Source of the DNA: Canna indica
Lineage: Eukaryota > Streptophyta > Magnoliopsida > Zingiberales > Cannaceae
Length of the DNA: 64,000 bases
Direction: 5' to 3'
Assembly (NCBI GenBank): GCA_034359265.1
Contig: CP136894.1
Coordinates: forward strand, 28,488,501 to 28,552,500
Numbering within the stretch: position 1 is the stretch's first letter; the number at the start of each line of letters is the position of its first letter. The notes under the pieces were generated by a model that saw nothing but the letters and a program-made list of their open reading frames with translations, had not been told where the DNA came from and did no database searches. Of this stretch, positions 31,642 through 44,333 are shown piece after piece. The translations under genes and the position numbers were made by a program.

Positions 31642-34600
31642 TGAAAGAAATAGTACCCTTGAACCAATCACATGTTGATGTGTAGGAAACTAATTTTGGT
31701 TAGTGAATAATATGAGGTAACTTTGCATCATATGCTGCATCTATATTTAGTATATATTAGATTGTGATGAACCCCATAGACCCGGGCAATTGATTCCAAG
31801 GCCATGATGAGATCAAACCAGTGAGACTTGGAATCCAAATGCCCATATTCTAAATATTCCCAGTCATAGGATCACCAATTAGGGGATTAGTGATTCCGGA
31901 TAGACGGGTGCTCTTGGAACATGCCTTATACAATAAGCGGTAGCCGATCTTACAATTACCTATGAGCCACCATGTAACGTACAAGTGCCGGTGCTCATTA
32001 GGGAATGAGTTCACTGAACGAACCTATACGAGGAACACAGAATGGAATCCTTACATGAGTGTCGATAGGATATTCCTTGGGTGATAGTAGGTGCAAGCCG
32101 CCCTTGGACCTGATGTTGTCATGGTAACCTTCTGAGTGTCGACCCGTTACTTTCGACTTATCCTTACGTGGCCTTCAATGTCATGTGCCGAATACCTCTG
32201 GGCATGGGAAAGCACTCATGGAGGTATGTGAGCAACCAATATGGAATCAATTACTCATAATAAGAGGACATAATGTCCTCTGTGTTGGCTTAAGGTTTTA
32301 TATCTTGGTCTTAATCTCGGTTTTGATGATAACAAACATGGAACTAATGTTTCATTGAGAAATACTTTCAGGTTCCAAGTCGATTAGCACACGACGTCCC
32401 AGATCGAAAAAATCAGAAAAATTAGATAAATCGGCAAGGATGCTCGTTGACGCTCGGGATTCTTCGAGAAGTTAGAGTTTAAGTTTAAGGTGTCTAGAAT
32501 ATGATGTAATCCTCTTATGATGCAAAGAATCCAAAAACCTAACCTGAACCCTAAAACATGAAAACTCGAAAACCGCCCTGAAATTCACTAAGCCTAGGGA
32601 ACTCCTTGGAGGGCTACATGATCTAGACATTTTCTTGACACAAAAAATGGCGATAATTGTTCCTTGGATAAAAACTAGATAACGAGGTATTTTTAAGGAA
32701 TTTTTGAAAGCCTTTAGCATACCCATATTTGACCCGGGAGATTAGAAAATTTTTATTTTTCGGAAATTTGTACAAGATCCCAAAAACTAGATTTTGATTT
32801 TTTAGATATTTTTATTGAATCCAAATGGGGGGTAATCCTTATATAATATTTCTTAAGAAATGTTATATAAGTAGACTTAGCAAAGATGGAACCAGAAAAT
32901 GAACAAACAAAGCAAAGAAATTTGCCCTGCCCAGGTTCGGTCGACCGACCAAAGGAGAAGGCATTCCGGTCGACCGAATGTTGCCCAAAAGTGGTAGATT
33001 GCCTTCGGTCGCTCGTCGATTGACCGACAATCGATCGAAAGGCGAAAAATGGCTAGTTTTCGTGCCGTTGAACGGTCCTTCACCCGAGCCTTCTTCATGG
33101 CTCTATAAATACCTATGCCTCAGCCTTCCTTTGACACTTTTGATCACTACTACACTTCATTGAGCCATTACTTGGAGAAATCCTAGTTTGATATCTCATT
33201 CCTTGAGTTTGCCTTCAAGCTTGATTTGATTCATCATCAAGGCATCAAGAGGAGCTAGGATTCATTGTGTTGGAGCTAAGTATTTTTGCTCCAGTACTTG
33301 TATATTTTCTTGTTTATTTCATTGGATTTGAGCTTGAGTCTGTGAAGACCTAGGTTGTTAGGTCTTGAAATTGGGTGGTTGCCTTTGTCTTTGAGGCTTA
33401 ATTCCATCGGTGTAAATTTAGTTTACTAGGATTAGTTGAGTTATCCCTTAGGTTGAGGTGGAAGAGTGCTCTCGGTATTTTGTTTTTAACTATTTTATTA
33501 TTGCTTCCACATTTAGTCAATAAATTGCAATTTGCCTAACTAGTTGAAGAAATGATTAAAACCGAATTAGGCAAAAAGATTAGTAAACATACTATTCACC
33601 CTCCCTCTAGTATGGCCATTTCACCAACACTATGTGTCCCTGCAAGTGTCGGCTAAAGAATCTTTGGCCAGAGTAGATATGAATGTTGGCAAAAGGTTTT
33701 TTGACATGTCATTATTCAGACGACGACTTAGCAGGCAGAATACTTATGAATCAGTATTAGGGTTTGGCACTTTTTTCATACCCTAGCCGTATTCAGGATA
33801 TTGTAACTAAGGGACTTAGTTCCACAAAAACTAATCACCGAAGGACGTTCGATCTCTGTAGACTGAATCTCACACTATCCGGGTAGTCATGACACGTTGC
33901 TAGACGTCAATCTTGACTTGTGAGTGGAGTCTCTCACGACCACACTAAAGGGGTTTAATGGTGGCTCATAAGATTCGAATAGAAATTATTCTATCGGATC
34001 TGACTCTCCGTTATGCACAACTAACTGCTCGCTTAGTCTGGGGCCCAATGGGTCACACACAACAGGCTAACCTCGTAACAGACCTTATGAGATAAAGTCT
34101 GAATGCGGCCCTGTATGTCTACTAGCACGAACATGTTGCAACTCGATCACAGATCTCATTTACGGACATGATAGGAAAGTTGTTTCCTATTGGAACGAAT
34201 ACGCGAGGAAGGAGCTCATCAGTAACCCTAATTTGTAGGGCATCCCTAAATTGTAGTTGATTAACTTTAATTAAGAACTACATATTTAATCAACTACTTG
34301 ATCGGGAATATATTTAATTATGAATTAAAATATACTTTGAATTTGAATCAAATATACATGGTGGGAAAATTAGTTTCTAACCATGAGCCTAATCGATTAA
34401 TTGGGAATTAAGTTATTTGGATAAATTCTAATTAATGAGAATTTGATTTATGGAGATAAATTATAAAATAATAGATATATGATTTATGAGAATAAATCGT
34501 AATTCTTTTAATTAATAAGAAATTGAATTATTTAGATAAACCTCTTGACTATTGTTTAGGGAGTTGGTTTATTTAGATAATTATCATTCATGTTTATACG

Positions 34601-35343
34601 CTCTAAGTTATGGAGATAAATTAAAGTTTATATTTTATTGGATTTAATTAATTTTGAATTATTTATGAAGCCATTAAAATATAAGTTATTTTTGGATGCA
34701 AACCCCATAATTTTGAATTCCGGGGAGAGAGTTTTTAGGGAGCCAAGTCTACCTTTGTACCCGCCCCATACTCTATAAATGGTGGTCGAACAACCCATAG
34801 GAGGGGTTGGTGAATTAGTTCTTGCTCCTCCTCTCCATTGGTAGTCGGCCAACTACTTCCTCGTTCCCGATCTTTTACGAAGCCAAATTGGTGGCGTCTT
34901 CTACTTGGATGTGTTTCCTACTTCATCCACTTGGAGTATTCCAAAAAAGGGCAGCGAAAAGTATTCTTTGATCTATCTCCTCATTCTGTTATTTTCTCAT
35001 CTCCTCTTTCTCTCGTTTTGGTGCCCGGTTCTTGGTGGAAGGGTCGGCCTAGCTCTTGAGATTTCGAGGTTTGAGAAAGCGTATTCGTTGAGCCACGACG
35101 AGTCCGGTTGTTTGCAACCCCTTTGTTGTGAGGCACCTGCTGTGGACTATCATTGGAGGATGTGCGTTTATATGTCTTGATACAGGAATAGGAGCACCCT
35201 ATCCAACCGCGCTATAAGGTATACCTTTCCCCTTCTACTCATAGATTGAATTCCTTAATTGTTGCTAAAGTAGATCGATGTTTTGGGATGTTTCAAATTT
35301 TTAAATTGCTATTTCTACTATGTTTCTTATTCCCATCCCAACA
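31642..35343 (+). mobile_element. 5' LTR of the complete Copia element, with nested solo LTR
   Basis: The LTR's own sequence is 31642-32282 and 33633-35343, about 2.35 kb, close in size and order to the 3' LTR. The nested solo LTR occupies 32283-33627. The end CATCCCAACA is followed by the primer site. Two reading frames near 34838-35180 have weak counterparts in the other LTR at 42571-42780 and are treated as chance. Confidence 0.88.
32278..33632 (+). mobile_element. SIRE-like solo LTR nested in the Copia 5' LTR
   Basis: It runs TGTTGGCTTAAGG to ACCAACA (32283-33627, 1345 bp), flanked by CTCTG (32278-32282) and CTATG (33628-33632), a TSD with one change. The 3' LTR of the host element shows the empty site near 41325 (GTCCTCTGTGTTCCTAC). 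It has TCGGTCGACCGA dyads at 32935-33055 and a TATAAATA box at 33104-33111. Confidence 0.88.
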
Positions 35344-35344
35344 G

Positions 35345-35354
35345 TGGTATCAGA
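35345..35354 (+). other. Primer binding site of the complete Copia element
   Basis: TGGTATCAGA starts one base after the LTR end and is followed by TCTACC rather than GCACC, a shortened match to the tRNA-iMet type site. Confidence 0.8.
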
Positions 35355-35355
35355 T

Positions 35356-36852
35356 CTACCTTTAGCAAAATTTTGGAATTTTTATTTCATGTTTTGGTCA
35401 CGTTTACGAACCGTTCACTCCCTAAACGTCATGTTGCCCGGTTTTGGTTTTTGGGTGTTTTTGAGTCATTTTCTTGGCTCCACGGTTCATATGAGGAATC
35501 GAGGTGAAAGCCTACTATCCATATTGATTTTGGACAGAATTTAAACTCAAAAATCCCGTGGGTTCATGGTTGAACAGCACCGAGAACCGAAAAAAATCAG
35601 CAAGTGTTGTTTGAACCATTTTGGGTGGAAACGTGATCGGATTTGCACGATTTTGGATTATATTTTTTCCTTCCTTTTTGATACATGATGTGATGCATTA
35701 AAGGATGATTATGGATGAGCCCTATGTGTATGTGACTGTGTGTAAAATGTGATTGTGATGATTGCTTGTAAATTTATGAAACTTCAGCATTGTAATTTTT
35801 AAATAGGGCATGTGTACTCGTGCCTTCCTCTTGAGAATTATGATTGTAATTCACTTCTCCCTCTCCTTAGACCTTTCCCCAAGGGTTGTTTGGGGTCTTC
35901 TTCATTTAGTTTTGTAAAATTAGAAGTTTAGGAGCAGATTTGCTACTAGCATGCTTGCTGCCCCGTTTTGGTGTGCGCGCGAAGAGGAGGTGTTCGGCGT
36001 CATGTTGATGACGACTAGAACCCTGGGAAGCCACTGATGGAACTGGCATCCTATAAGATAGTTTTGGGCAGTCCCTTGGTGAGACGAAGCTCCTTTAAAA
36101 CCCTAGGATGATGGCCTTGGTATGCCTAGTGGCTCGGGTGGAACCCTCAGAACATCCATAATCATCCTTATTTATTTTATGCTTTTATTTATTGCCTTTG
36201 ATTCAATTTTTGATAGCTTAGATAATTATAATTGAATGAAGAAACCCTCCAATAATATTGAGTCTAAATGGCTAAGATATTAAGAATATCCATCACGCCT
36301 TCCATCGTTGTGAGGAACAAGTGTGTCTATTGTCACAACGGGTTTGTTGTTCACACACAAGGCCTTTTGTGCTAATAGACACGTTGCACCTCATATGGCA
36401 CATATCCCTTTTGTGTCTCTACTACAGGCTTGAACATGACTTACCTTGTTGAGCTACACTCAAGGGTGGTTGTTTTCTCGCTAGGGCATACAAACAATGA
36501 GTTCGGCTCTACTAGGGCTCCTTGGTTTGTTGTGCACACACAAGGCCTTGGTTGTCCTAGAGGCAAAAACATATGGAACTCACATAGTGATGTGATCGGT
36601 AAAGAGTTACCCACCCATGGACTTATTAGGGTTTTTCGTGTTACATGCGAGACCTGAGTAGGAGAAGTGGGGTTCTATTTTTCCCCTAAGGAAGTCTACC
36701 AACGAGGGCTTCCAGCTTCCAAACCGGAGGGTATTATGGAACTGCAAAAATTAGTGGGAGACATGATTAATTTAAAAGAGGTCATTGATCATGCATGTAA
36801 AATGGTAGCTTATACTTGTCTTTCCTTTTGCTTATATCATATCTTCGTCATC
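35356..36852. other. Untranslated leader of the complete Copia element
   Basis: This 1.5-kb stretch between the primer site and gag has no convincing coding sequence. It contains two diverged copies of a segment with GTTGTGCACACACAAGGCCTT near 36350 and 36530, an internal duplication. It probably held the packaging signal, by position only. Confidence 0.55.
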
Positions 36853-37674
36853 ATGTCATCTACACTGTCATTTTGTAGCATTCTTGATGCTAATAAACTC
36901 ACTGGAACAAAATACATCGATTGGTTGTGAAATTTGAGGATTATTCTCACCTAGGAGAGACTTTCCTATGTTCTTGATAACCGGCCTTCGGATACCCCTT
37001 CCCAAAGGGCTACCGAGGAAGTGAGGGCCTCTTATAATAAGTGGAAAGATGACAACACTACTGTTCAATGCATTATGTTGGCCTCTATGTCTGATGTGTT
37101 GCAGCGATAATATGAAAAGATGGACGCTAGGGTCATCCTCTCTCACCTCAAAGAGTTGTATGGTGAAGAGAGCTGGACTGCTAGGTTTGAGCTATCAAAG
37201 CAACTCTTCCAGGCCATGATGACGGCAGGGACCCCTATTGAAATCCATGTCCTCAAACTAATCGATTTGATCGAGAGGTTAGAGAAATTGGGCCTGAGCA
37301 TTGATAAGGGGCTAAGTTAGGACTTAATACTCCAATCCCTCCCAGGGTCATTTTCACAGTTTATAATCAACTACCACATGAACAAGCTGGATGCCTCACT
37401 TCCCGAGCTCCTTAATATGCTGAAGACAATTGAGTCCCACCTTCCAAAGGAAAAGGACAAAGTCTTGTTAGTGGGTAGTGCCCCAAAAAAGGTGAAGGAG
37501 CACTCTGTTAAGAAGAAAGCAAAAAACATAGCTGTGAAACCTAAGAAGGAAATAAAGAAAAATGAAAAGATTGATTCTAAAGGCACCTGTTTCGATTGTG
37601 GAAAAGATGGCCACTGGAAGCGCAAATGCAAGGAGTACATTGCAGAAATAAGGCAAAAGAGGGCTTTAATTTGA
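36853..37674 (+). pseudogene. Gag of the complete Copia element
   Basis: The gag is 274 codons in one frame from ATG 36853 to TGA 37672, with four in-frame stops (36928, 36952, 37108, 37318) and no frameshift. The N-terminus has LDANKLTGTKYIDWL, the UBN2 capsid region includes ARFELSKQLFQ and LSHLKELYGEES, then a lysine-rich linker and an intact CCHC zinc knuckle (CFDCGKDGHWKRKC) near 37590-37630. Gag would build the particle. Stops at four points with a preserved frame suggest decay by base substitution (two are TAG/TGA changes at Arg/Gln/Trp-like positions). Confidence 0.88.
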
Positions 37675-37735
37675 AGCCCCCTCCGCAGGTGCGTTTGTTA
37701 TTAAAATAAATCTATCGTTACATAATTCTACTACA

Positions 37736-40655
37736 TGGGTATTGGATACCGGTTGTGGTTCTCACATTTGCAACTCATTGCAGGGGTTGAGAATAAGTAG
37801 AATACTGAACAAGGGCGACTACGACCTCTGGGTAGGCAACAACGCAGGAGTTGCAACTTTAGCCGTAGGAACCTATTTTTTATGTCTTCCTTCTCGCAAG
37901 CACATTGAATTAAATAATTGTTATTTTGTTCCAGATTTAATAAAGAATATTATTTTTGTTCCCTTGTTACTTGAAGAAGGTTATGAAATGTCTTTAAAGG
38001 GCGATTGTTGCCACATATATCATTCAGATGAGTTATATGGAACTGGATGCATTTCAAATGGTTTAATAGTCTTAGATATAACTGATAATATTTTTCATGT
38101 TGAAACTCATAAAAGAAAAAAGATATAATTTGAACCTCACCTATCTTTGGCATTTGAGACTCGATCATATTAATGAGAATCAGACCAATAAGTTGTATAA
38201 AGATGGGTTATTTGACCCATTCGATTTGATTGATGCCAACTTGTGAATCCTGTCTCATGGGAAAAATGACCCAGTCCCCCTTCACTGGTCATAGTGAGAG
38301 GGCCGCTGAGTTGTTAGAGTTGGTTCACACAGATGTGTGCGGACCGATGACAACTCAAGCCAGAGGTGGGTATTCCTTCTTTATCACGTTTACAGACTCT
38401 ACATCGAGGTTTGGATATGTCGACTTGTTGAGACATAAGTCTGTTGATTTTGAAAGGTTCAAAGAGTATATGGTTGAGGTTAAGAAACAAATAGGGAAAA
38501 ATATTAAATCTCTTCAATCAGATCGAGGTGGTGAATACTTATCCACTAAGTTCCTAAGTTATCTCAAGGACAATGGAATTGTCTCCGAATGGCCCCCTCC
38601 TGGCACACCACAGCATAATGGAGTGTCTGAAAGGAGGAATCACACATTGGTAGATATGATGTGGTCCATGCTTTGCTTTACTGATATCTCAATTTCTTTT
38701 TGGGGATATGCGCTAGAAACTGCTATCTACCTTCTTAATAAGGTTTCCACAAAATTTGTCTCTAGTACACCATATGAGATATGGAGTGGAAAGAAACCAA
38801 GTCTCAGGCATCTCAAGATTTGGGGTTATCATGCACACGTAAAAAAGTTGAAGTCATATAAACTTTATGCTAAATCAACCAAGTGCAGGTTTGTGGGATA
38901 CCCTAAAGAGAGTTTAGGGTATTACTTCTACTCAACAGCTGAACAAAAGGTGTTTGTTAGTAGGCATGTCACTTTCTTAAAAAAAGAGTTTATGGAGGAA
39001 AATGGGAGTGGAATAAATGTTGAACTTGATGAAGATTAACAACCACAAACCGAATCGCAACAATCGATGGATAGTCCACAGGTTGAACCAATCACAGAAT
39101 CACTACCTCCCAACACTCTGCGTAGATCAGGGAGATTACGTCGACAACCAAAGAGATTCTTCCTAACCATTGAAAATGACCAGGAAAATGTTGATTCGCA
39201 ATCCTATGATCAAGCAATCAAGGACGGTGATTGCAAAAACAATTGCATGAAGCAATGAAATCCTAAATGGATTCGATGTTCACCAACCAAGTTTGGACTT
39301 CGGTTGACTTACCCAAAGGAGTTACTCCTATAGGGTGTAAGTGGATCTTTAAGAGAAATATTGGTGCTAATGGCCAGGTGGAGACCTATAAGGCCAAGCT
39401 AGTATCAAAAGGTTTCACTCAAAGGCAAGGTGTTGACTATGATTAAACTTTTTCTCCTTTTGCCATGCTCAAGTCCATTAGGATAATGTTAGTCATTGCT
39501 GCATATCATGACTACGAGATCTGGCAGATGAATTTCAAGACTGCATTCCTCAATGGTGAACTTGAGGAAGAGGTCTATATGACCCAGCCAGAAGGATTCG
39601 TGTCCCCAGTAGGACCGAAGAAGGTATGCAAATTGCAAAGGTCTATTTATGGACTCAAGCAAGCCTCGAGGAGTTGGAACATCCATTTTGATGAGACAGT
39701 CAAAGAGTTTGGCTTTATCAAAAATGTAGACGAACCTTGTGTGTACAAAAAGGTTAGTAGGAGCGGCCGTTGTGTTTATTATTTTTATGTAGATGACATA
39801 CTACTCATGGGGAATGATGTTCCTAATTTGCTCCAGTCAGTGAAAGCATGGTTATCCAAAAACTTCTCCATGAAATACTTGGATGAAACATCCTATATAC
39901 CCGACATTAAGATCTATAGGGATAGGTCTTGAAGGATGCTTGGTTTGTCCCAATCTTGGTATATTGATACCGTACTAAAAAGGTTTAGCATGGAAGGCAG
40001 TAAAAGAGGTTACTTGCCTATGAGTCATGTCATCAATCTTTCCAAGAAGAAATCTCCTAAGACACCCGAGGAGAGAAAAAGGATGAGCGAGATCCCTTAT
40101 TCTTCGATAGTAGGATCCATCATGTATGCAGTGCTCTGTACTTAAGAACATTCTTAAGTACTTAAGAAGGACTAAAGATGTTCTCCTGATTTATGGTGGG
40201 TTAGATTTTAAACTGGAGGGCTACACAAATTCTAGCTTCTAATCGGACCCGGATGATAGTAAATCCATTTGTGGGTATGTATTTACTCTGAATGGTGGCG
40301 CTGGATGCTGGAAAAGTTACAAGCAAGGTATTGTGGCTGACTCAGTGATAGAAGCTGAGTACATCGCTGCAAGCGAAGCCGCCAAGGAAGGAGTGTGTAT
40401 AAAAAAGTTCATCTCTGAGATGGGTGTTGTTCCTGAGGTTGCCGGTCCAGTCCCTATTTATTGTGATAACACTGGGGTTGTTGCTCAAGCAAAGGAACCT
40501 AGATCCCACCATATATCAAAACATATCCTAAGGCGGTATCATTTGATCAGAGAGATCGTTGGACGTAGTGATATAAATGTCAAACGTGTCGACACGAAAG
40601 ACAATATAGCATATCCATTCACAAAGCCACTACCACAGCAATAGTTCGATCGCCA
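37736..40655 (+). pseudogene. Pol of the complete Copia element (PR-INT-RT-RH)
   Basis: Protease opens with WVLDTGCGSHIC. The GAG pre-integrase region (LWHLRLDHIN) is cut by stops and a frame change near 38130-38220. Integrase (38230-39039) has CESCLMGKMT, TFTDSTSRFG, QSDRGGEY and NGVSERRNHTL, so the DDE residues are all present. RT (about 39270-40140) has MNFKTAFLNGELEEEVYM, YGLKQASRSW and YVDD near 39790. A short deletion near 40140 leads to RNase H, whose first catalytic region reads YTNSSF in place of the usual YTDSDF. IEAEYIAASEAAKEG and YCDNTGV follow, ending near 40655. Stops occur near 39256, 39447, 39931, 40143 and 40242. Confidence 0.9.
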
Positions 40656-40702
40656 CTTTAGTTGTATGGGTATTAAATACCGCAATGATTGGCTACACGT
40701 AC

Positions 40703-40713
40703 AATTGGGAGAT
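40703..40713 (+). other. Polypurine tract of the complete Copia element
   Basis: AATTGGGAGAT abuts the 3' LTR start TGAAAGAAATAGT at 40714. Confidence 0.75.
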
Positions 40714-42938
40714 TGAAAGAAATAGTGCGCTTGAGCCAATCAAATGTTGATGTGTAGGGAACTATTTTTGGTAAATGAATAATATGAGACAACTTTTCAT
40801 CATATGTTGCATCTATATTTTGTATATATTAGTTTGTGATGAACCCCATGGACCTGAGCAATTGATTCCAACGTCATGATGAGATCATGCCAGTGAGACT
40901 GGGAATCCAGACGCCCCTGTTCTAAATGTTCCCGGTCGTAGGATCACCAATTAGGGGATTGGTAATTCTGGATAAATTGGTACACTTGGTACATACCTTA
41001 AATAATAAGGGGCAGCTGATCTCATAGTTATCTATGAGTTGTCATTAGGGAATGAGCTCATTGAACGGACCTACACGATGAACGCATAATGGAATCCTTA
41101 CATGAGTGTCGATAGGATGTTCCTCGGGTAATAGTAGGTGCAAGCAGCCCTTGGACCTAAGGTTGTCATTGTTACCTTGCGAGTGTCGACCCATTGCTCT
41201 CGATTTATGCTTACGTGGTCTTCAGTGTCATGTGCTCGATATCTCTAGGAATGAGAAAGCACCCATGGAGGTATGTGAGCAACCAATATGGAATCAATTA
41301 CTTTTAATAAGAGAAGATGATGTCCTCTGTGTTCCTACAAGTGTCTGCTCAAGAATATCTGACCAAAGTAGATATGAATGTCGGAAAAAGGTTTTTTAAC
41401 ATATCATTATTGACACGGCAACTTGGCAGACATAATACATATGAATCGGTATTAGGATTTGATACTTTTTCCCTACCCTAGCCGTATTCGGGACATTATA
41501 ACTGAGGGACTTAGTTGCACGGTAACTAATCAACGAAGGGTGTTCGATCCCTGTAGAATGAACCTCACACTATCCGAGTAGTCATGACACGTTCATATTC
41601 ATAAATCTTAACTTGTGAGAGGAGTCATTCTATCGTAAGATTCGAATAGAAGTCATTCTATCGGATCCGACTATGTGTTATGCACAACTCACTACTCGCT
41701 TAGTGTGTGGCCCAATGGGTCACACACAACAGGCTAACCTCGTAATAGACCTTATGAGATAAAGTCTTAATGCAGCCCTATATGTCTACTAGCATAGACA
41801 TGTTTCAACTCGATCACGGATCTAATTTATGGACATGATAGGAAAGTTGTTTCCTATTGGAATGAATGAATGCGCGAAGAAGGAGTTCCCTGGTAACCCT
41901 AAATTGTAGGGCATCCCTAAATTGTAGGGATTGTCACATGATAATATTTCATGTAGTTGATTAAATTTAATTAATAATTAAATATTTAACTAACTACTTG
42001 ACCGAGAATATATATAATTATGAATTAAATATAATTTTATTTTGAATCAAATATACATGGTGGGAAAATTAGCTTCTAACCGTGAGCCTAACCGATTATT
42101 TGAGAATTAATTTATTTGGATAAATCCTAATTAATTAGAATTTTATTTATGGAGATAAATTATAAAATTAATATATAAATGATTTATAAGGATAGTCATA
42201 ATTCTTTTAATTAATAAGAAATTAAGTTATTTAGATAAACCTCGTACCTATTGTTTAGGGAATTGGTTTATTTAGATAATTATCATTCTTGTTTATAGGC
42301 TCTTAATTTATGGAGATAAATTAAAGTTTATATTTTGTTAGATTTAATTAATTTTGAATTAATTTTGATGCCATTAAAATATAAATTATTTTTGGAGACA
42401 AGCCCCGGAATTTTGAATTGGGGGAGAGTTTTTAGGGGGCCAGGTCTACCTTTGTAGCCGCACCCCCTCCCCTCTCTATAAATGCTCCTCCTCTCCATTG
42501 GTGGTCGGCCATCTACTTCCTCCTTCTTGTTCTTTTATGAAGCCAAACTGGAGGCGTCTTCTACTGTGATGTGTCACCTACTTCATCCACTTGGAGTATT
42601 ACGAAAAAGGGCAGCGAAGTATTCTTTCATCCACTTGGAAGGGCCGGCTTAGCTCTTGAGGTTTCAAGGTTTGAGAAAGCATCTCCGTGGAGACACGACG
42701 AGTCCGATTGTTCGTTGCCCCTTTATTGTGAGGCGCCTGTTGTGGACTATCATTGGAGGACTTGTGTTTGTGCGTCTTGATACAGGAATAAGAGCACCCT
42801 ATCCAACTGCGGTATAAGGTATACCTTCCCCCTTCTACTCGTAGATTGAATTCCTTAATTGTTGCTAAAGTAGATTGCTATTTTGGGATGTTTTGAATTT
42901 TTAAATTGTTATTTCCACTGCTTATTTCCATCCCAACA
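40714..42938 (+). mobile_element. 3' LTR of the complete Copia element
   Basis: It is 2225 bp, starts TGAAAGAAATAGTGCGC and ends CATCCCAACA. It matches the 5' LTR over its length with many substitutions and small indels, and shows the empty site of the nested solo LTR near 41325. The divergence points to an old insertion. Confidence 0.9.
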
Positions 42939-43267
42939 ATAAGTTCTTCGGTTTTGGCAAAGTCATATAATATATTCAAAGTTGCCCAAATGTCAAATGT
43001 GGATGGACAATGCATAAACTTTTCAAGTATATAATTTGAAACTGAGCAATATAGGAAGTGCATTGTTTTAGTATTCGAATCAAATAATCTAACTTGCTCT
43101 TGAGTTTAATCATTAATGTCAATAGTGGGCTCAACATATTCATTTTTTAGTATGAACCATAGATCTACACTTTGTGTTTTAAGAAAGGCATGTATCATAC
43201 TCTTCCAAATATCAAAGTTGGTCTCATCAAACCTAGGTGGTGCAAACGCTAGACTCTTTAGTATCAT
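42939..43267 (-). pseudogene. Gag of the third gag-only element, N-terminal part
   Basis: The minus-strand ATG at 43267 starts MILKSLAFAPPRFDETNFD, followed by IWKSMIHAFLK, ILKNEYVEPTID, a stop, and then LYCSVSNYILEKFMHCPSTFDIWATLN and AKTEEL at the Copia insertion. It is homologous to the gag at 20040-21462 and continues at 31641 on the far side of the Copia element. This is the UBN2-type N-terminal part of gag. Confidence 0.85.
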
Positions 43268-43313
43268 TCTCGGATCCAAGCTACATGTATTAGAGATATC
43301 AAACTACAACCCA

Positions 43314-43326
43314 CTCTGATACTAAA
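43314..43326 (-). other. Primer binding site of the third gag-only element
   Basis: The minus strand reads TTTAGTATCAGAG beside an LTR end at 43327, a changed tRNA-iMet-type site. Confidence 0.65.
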
Positions 43327-43990
43327 TGTAAGTCGAATGACCTATGCTAGAGAGGGGGTGATAGTGTGTTTACTAAATCTTAAGCCTAATTTTAGTTTTA
43401 ATCAATTTTTTATTATTTTAGGCAATTCACAATTCAAAGACTAAATGAATACTGAAGTGAGTAAACAAGTCAAGTAATAAATACGCAAAGTAAGCAATAC
43501 AAATACAATAGTTTATAGTGGTTCGGCCCCACTACCTAAGTACCCCCGCTTAAGATTTCACTCACAGCCCACTAGATATAGAGCTCCTTACAATGATGAC
43601 TTAACACAGGAAAATCTTCGCTCTCACATCGAATGCACTTCTAAATCCAGATGTCTCCGCCTTCTCACCAAGAAGCACTCTCCCATCTCACTCTCTCCTT
43701 AGGACACTCTAATCCTATATTACAAGTACACCAGTGGACTTATGCCTCTACACCAAGGCAATCACCAAAGATGGCTCAATGAGGCTTACAATTGATCAAA
43801 GATGGCTCAATAATGTTAGGAGTGATCAAGAGGGGTGAAGGAAGGCAACGGACATCATTTTATATGAAGCCAGGAGTTAAGTCCTAGGTTCACCCACCCA
43901 ACGACTCAAAAAAAATCATTGGCTCTCCACTGGTCGATGGTCGGTCGACCGACGATAAACCGGTGCTCGGCCGATAACTCGATTTTTAAT
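43327..43990 (-). mobile_element. Partial SIRE-like LTR of the third gag-only element
   Basis: It starts TGTAAGTCG on the plus strand with the GGGGGTGATAGTGTG segment shared with the LTRs at 14948, 21532 and 63958. It carries a TCGGTCGACCGA dyad at about 43943. The LTR stops near 43990 without a CCAACA end, where Ale-type Copia sequence begins. Confidence 0.7.
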
Positions 43991-44248
43991 AGAGCATTAA
44001 TTATGTTTAATGAAGCTCCACTCAAATCTCAAATAGCCTGCAGAGTTTCATGGCCACATCAGCACATGTCTCCACCTCCGTTTGTTACTTAGCAATATCG
44101 GCGTTATTATTCTGATATGCTTCTGTCCTTTATTTGATTCACCTGTGCCCTTAGGTGTTATATATATGTCTTTATGTATTTGAAGGAAATATATTCTCAT
44201 TTTCATTCTCTCCTTCACCTGCATAGTCCTTTCGCTAATACCTTAACA
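43990..44248 (+). mobile_element. Probable 5' LTR of an Ale-type Copia relic
   Basis: The sequence ends CCTTAACA and is followed by TGGTATGAGAGCT at 44249, a Copia primer site. The short length before the primer site fits Ale/Retrofit-type LTRs. The left end is not defined. Confidence 0.5.
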
Positions 44249-44260
44249 TGGTATGAGAGC
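44249..44260 (+). other. Primer binding site of the Ale-type relic
   Basis: TGGTATGAGAGC lies directly after CCTTAACA, a tRNA-iMet-type primer site with one change. Confidence 0.65.
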
Positions 44261-44333
44261 TATCCTTGCTCTAATCGAGCATCTTTTATTTTTTTTCTCT
44301 CGTTTCTTTGGAGAATTGTACTCTATTCTTCTC

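Larger units (their letters stand above)
31637..42943 (+). mobile_element. Complete long-LTR Copia element with TSD
   Basis: The element spans 31642-42938 and is flanked by identical ATAAG repeats (31637-31641, 42939-42943). Order: 5' LTR (31642-35343, enlarged by a nested solo LTR), primer site, about 1.5-kb leader, gag, PR, INT, RT, RH, polypurine tract, 3' LTR (40714-42938). The LTRs start TGAAAGAAATAGT and end CATCCCAACA. It lies inside the gag of a gag-only element. Pol motifs (DTGCGSH, SDRGGEY, YVDD) fit the Tork/Angela side of Copia, but I do not assign a lineage firmly. Many stops and visible LTR divergence show it is old and dead. Confidence 0.92.

Noticed and set aside
34838..35544. 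Overlapping frames near the end of the Copia 5' LTR
   Set aside because: The corresponding part of the 3' LTR does not keep the frames.
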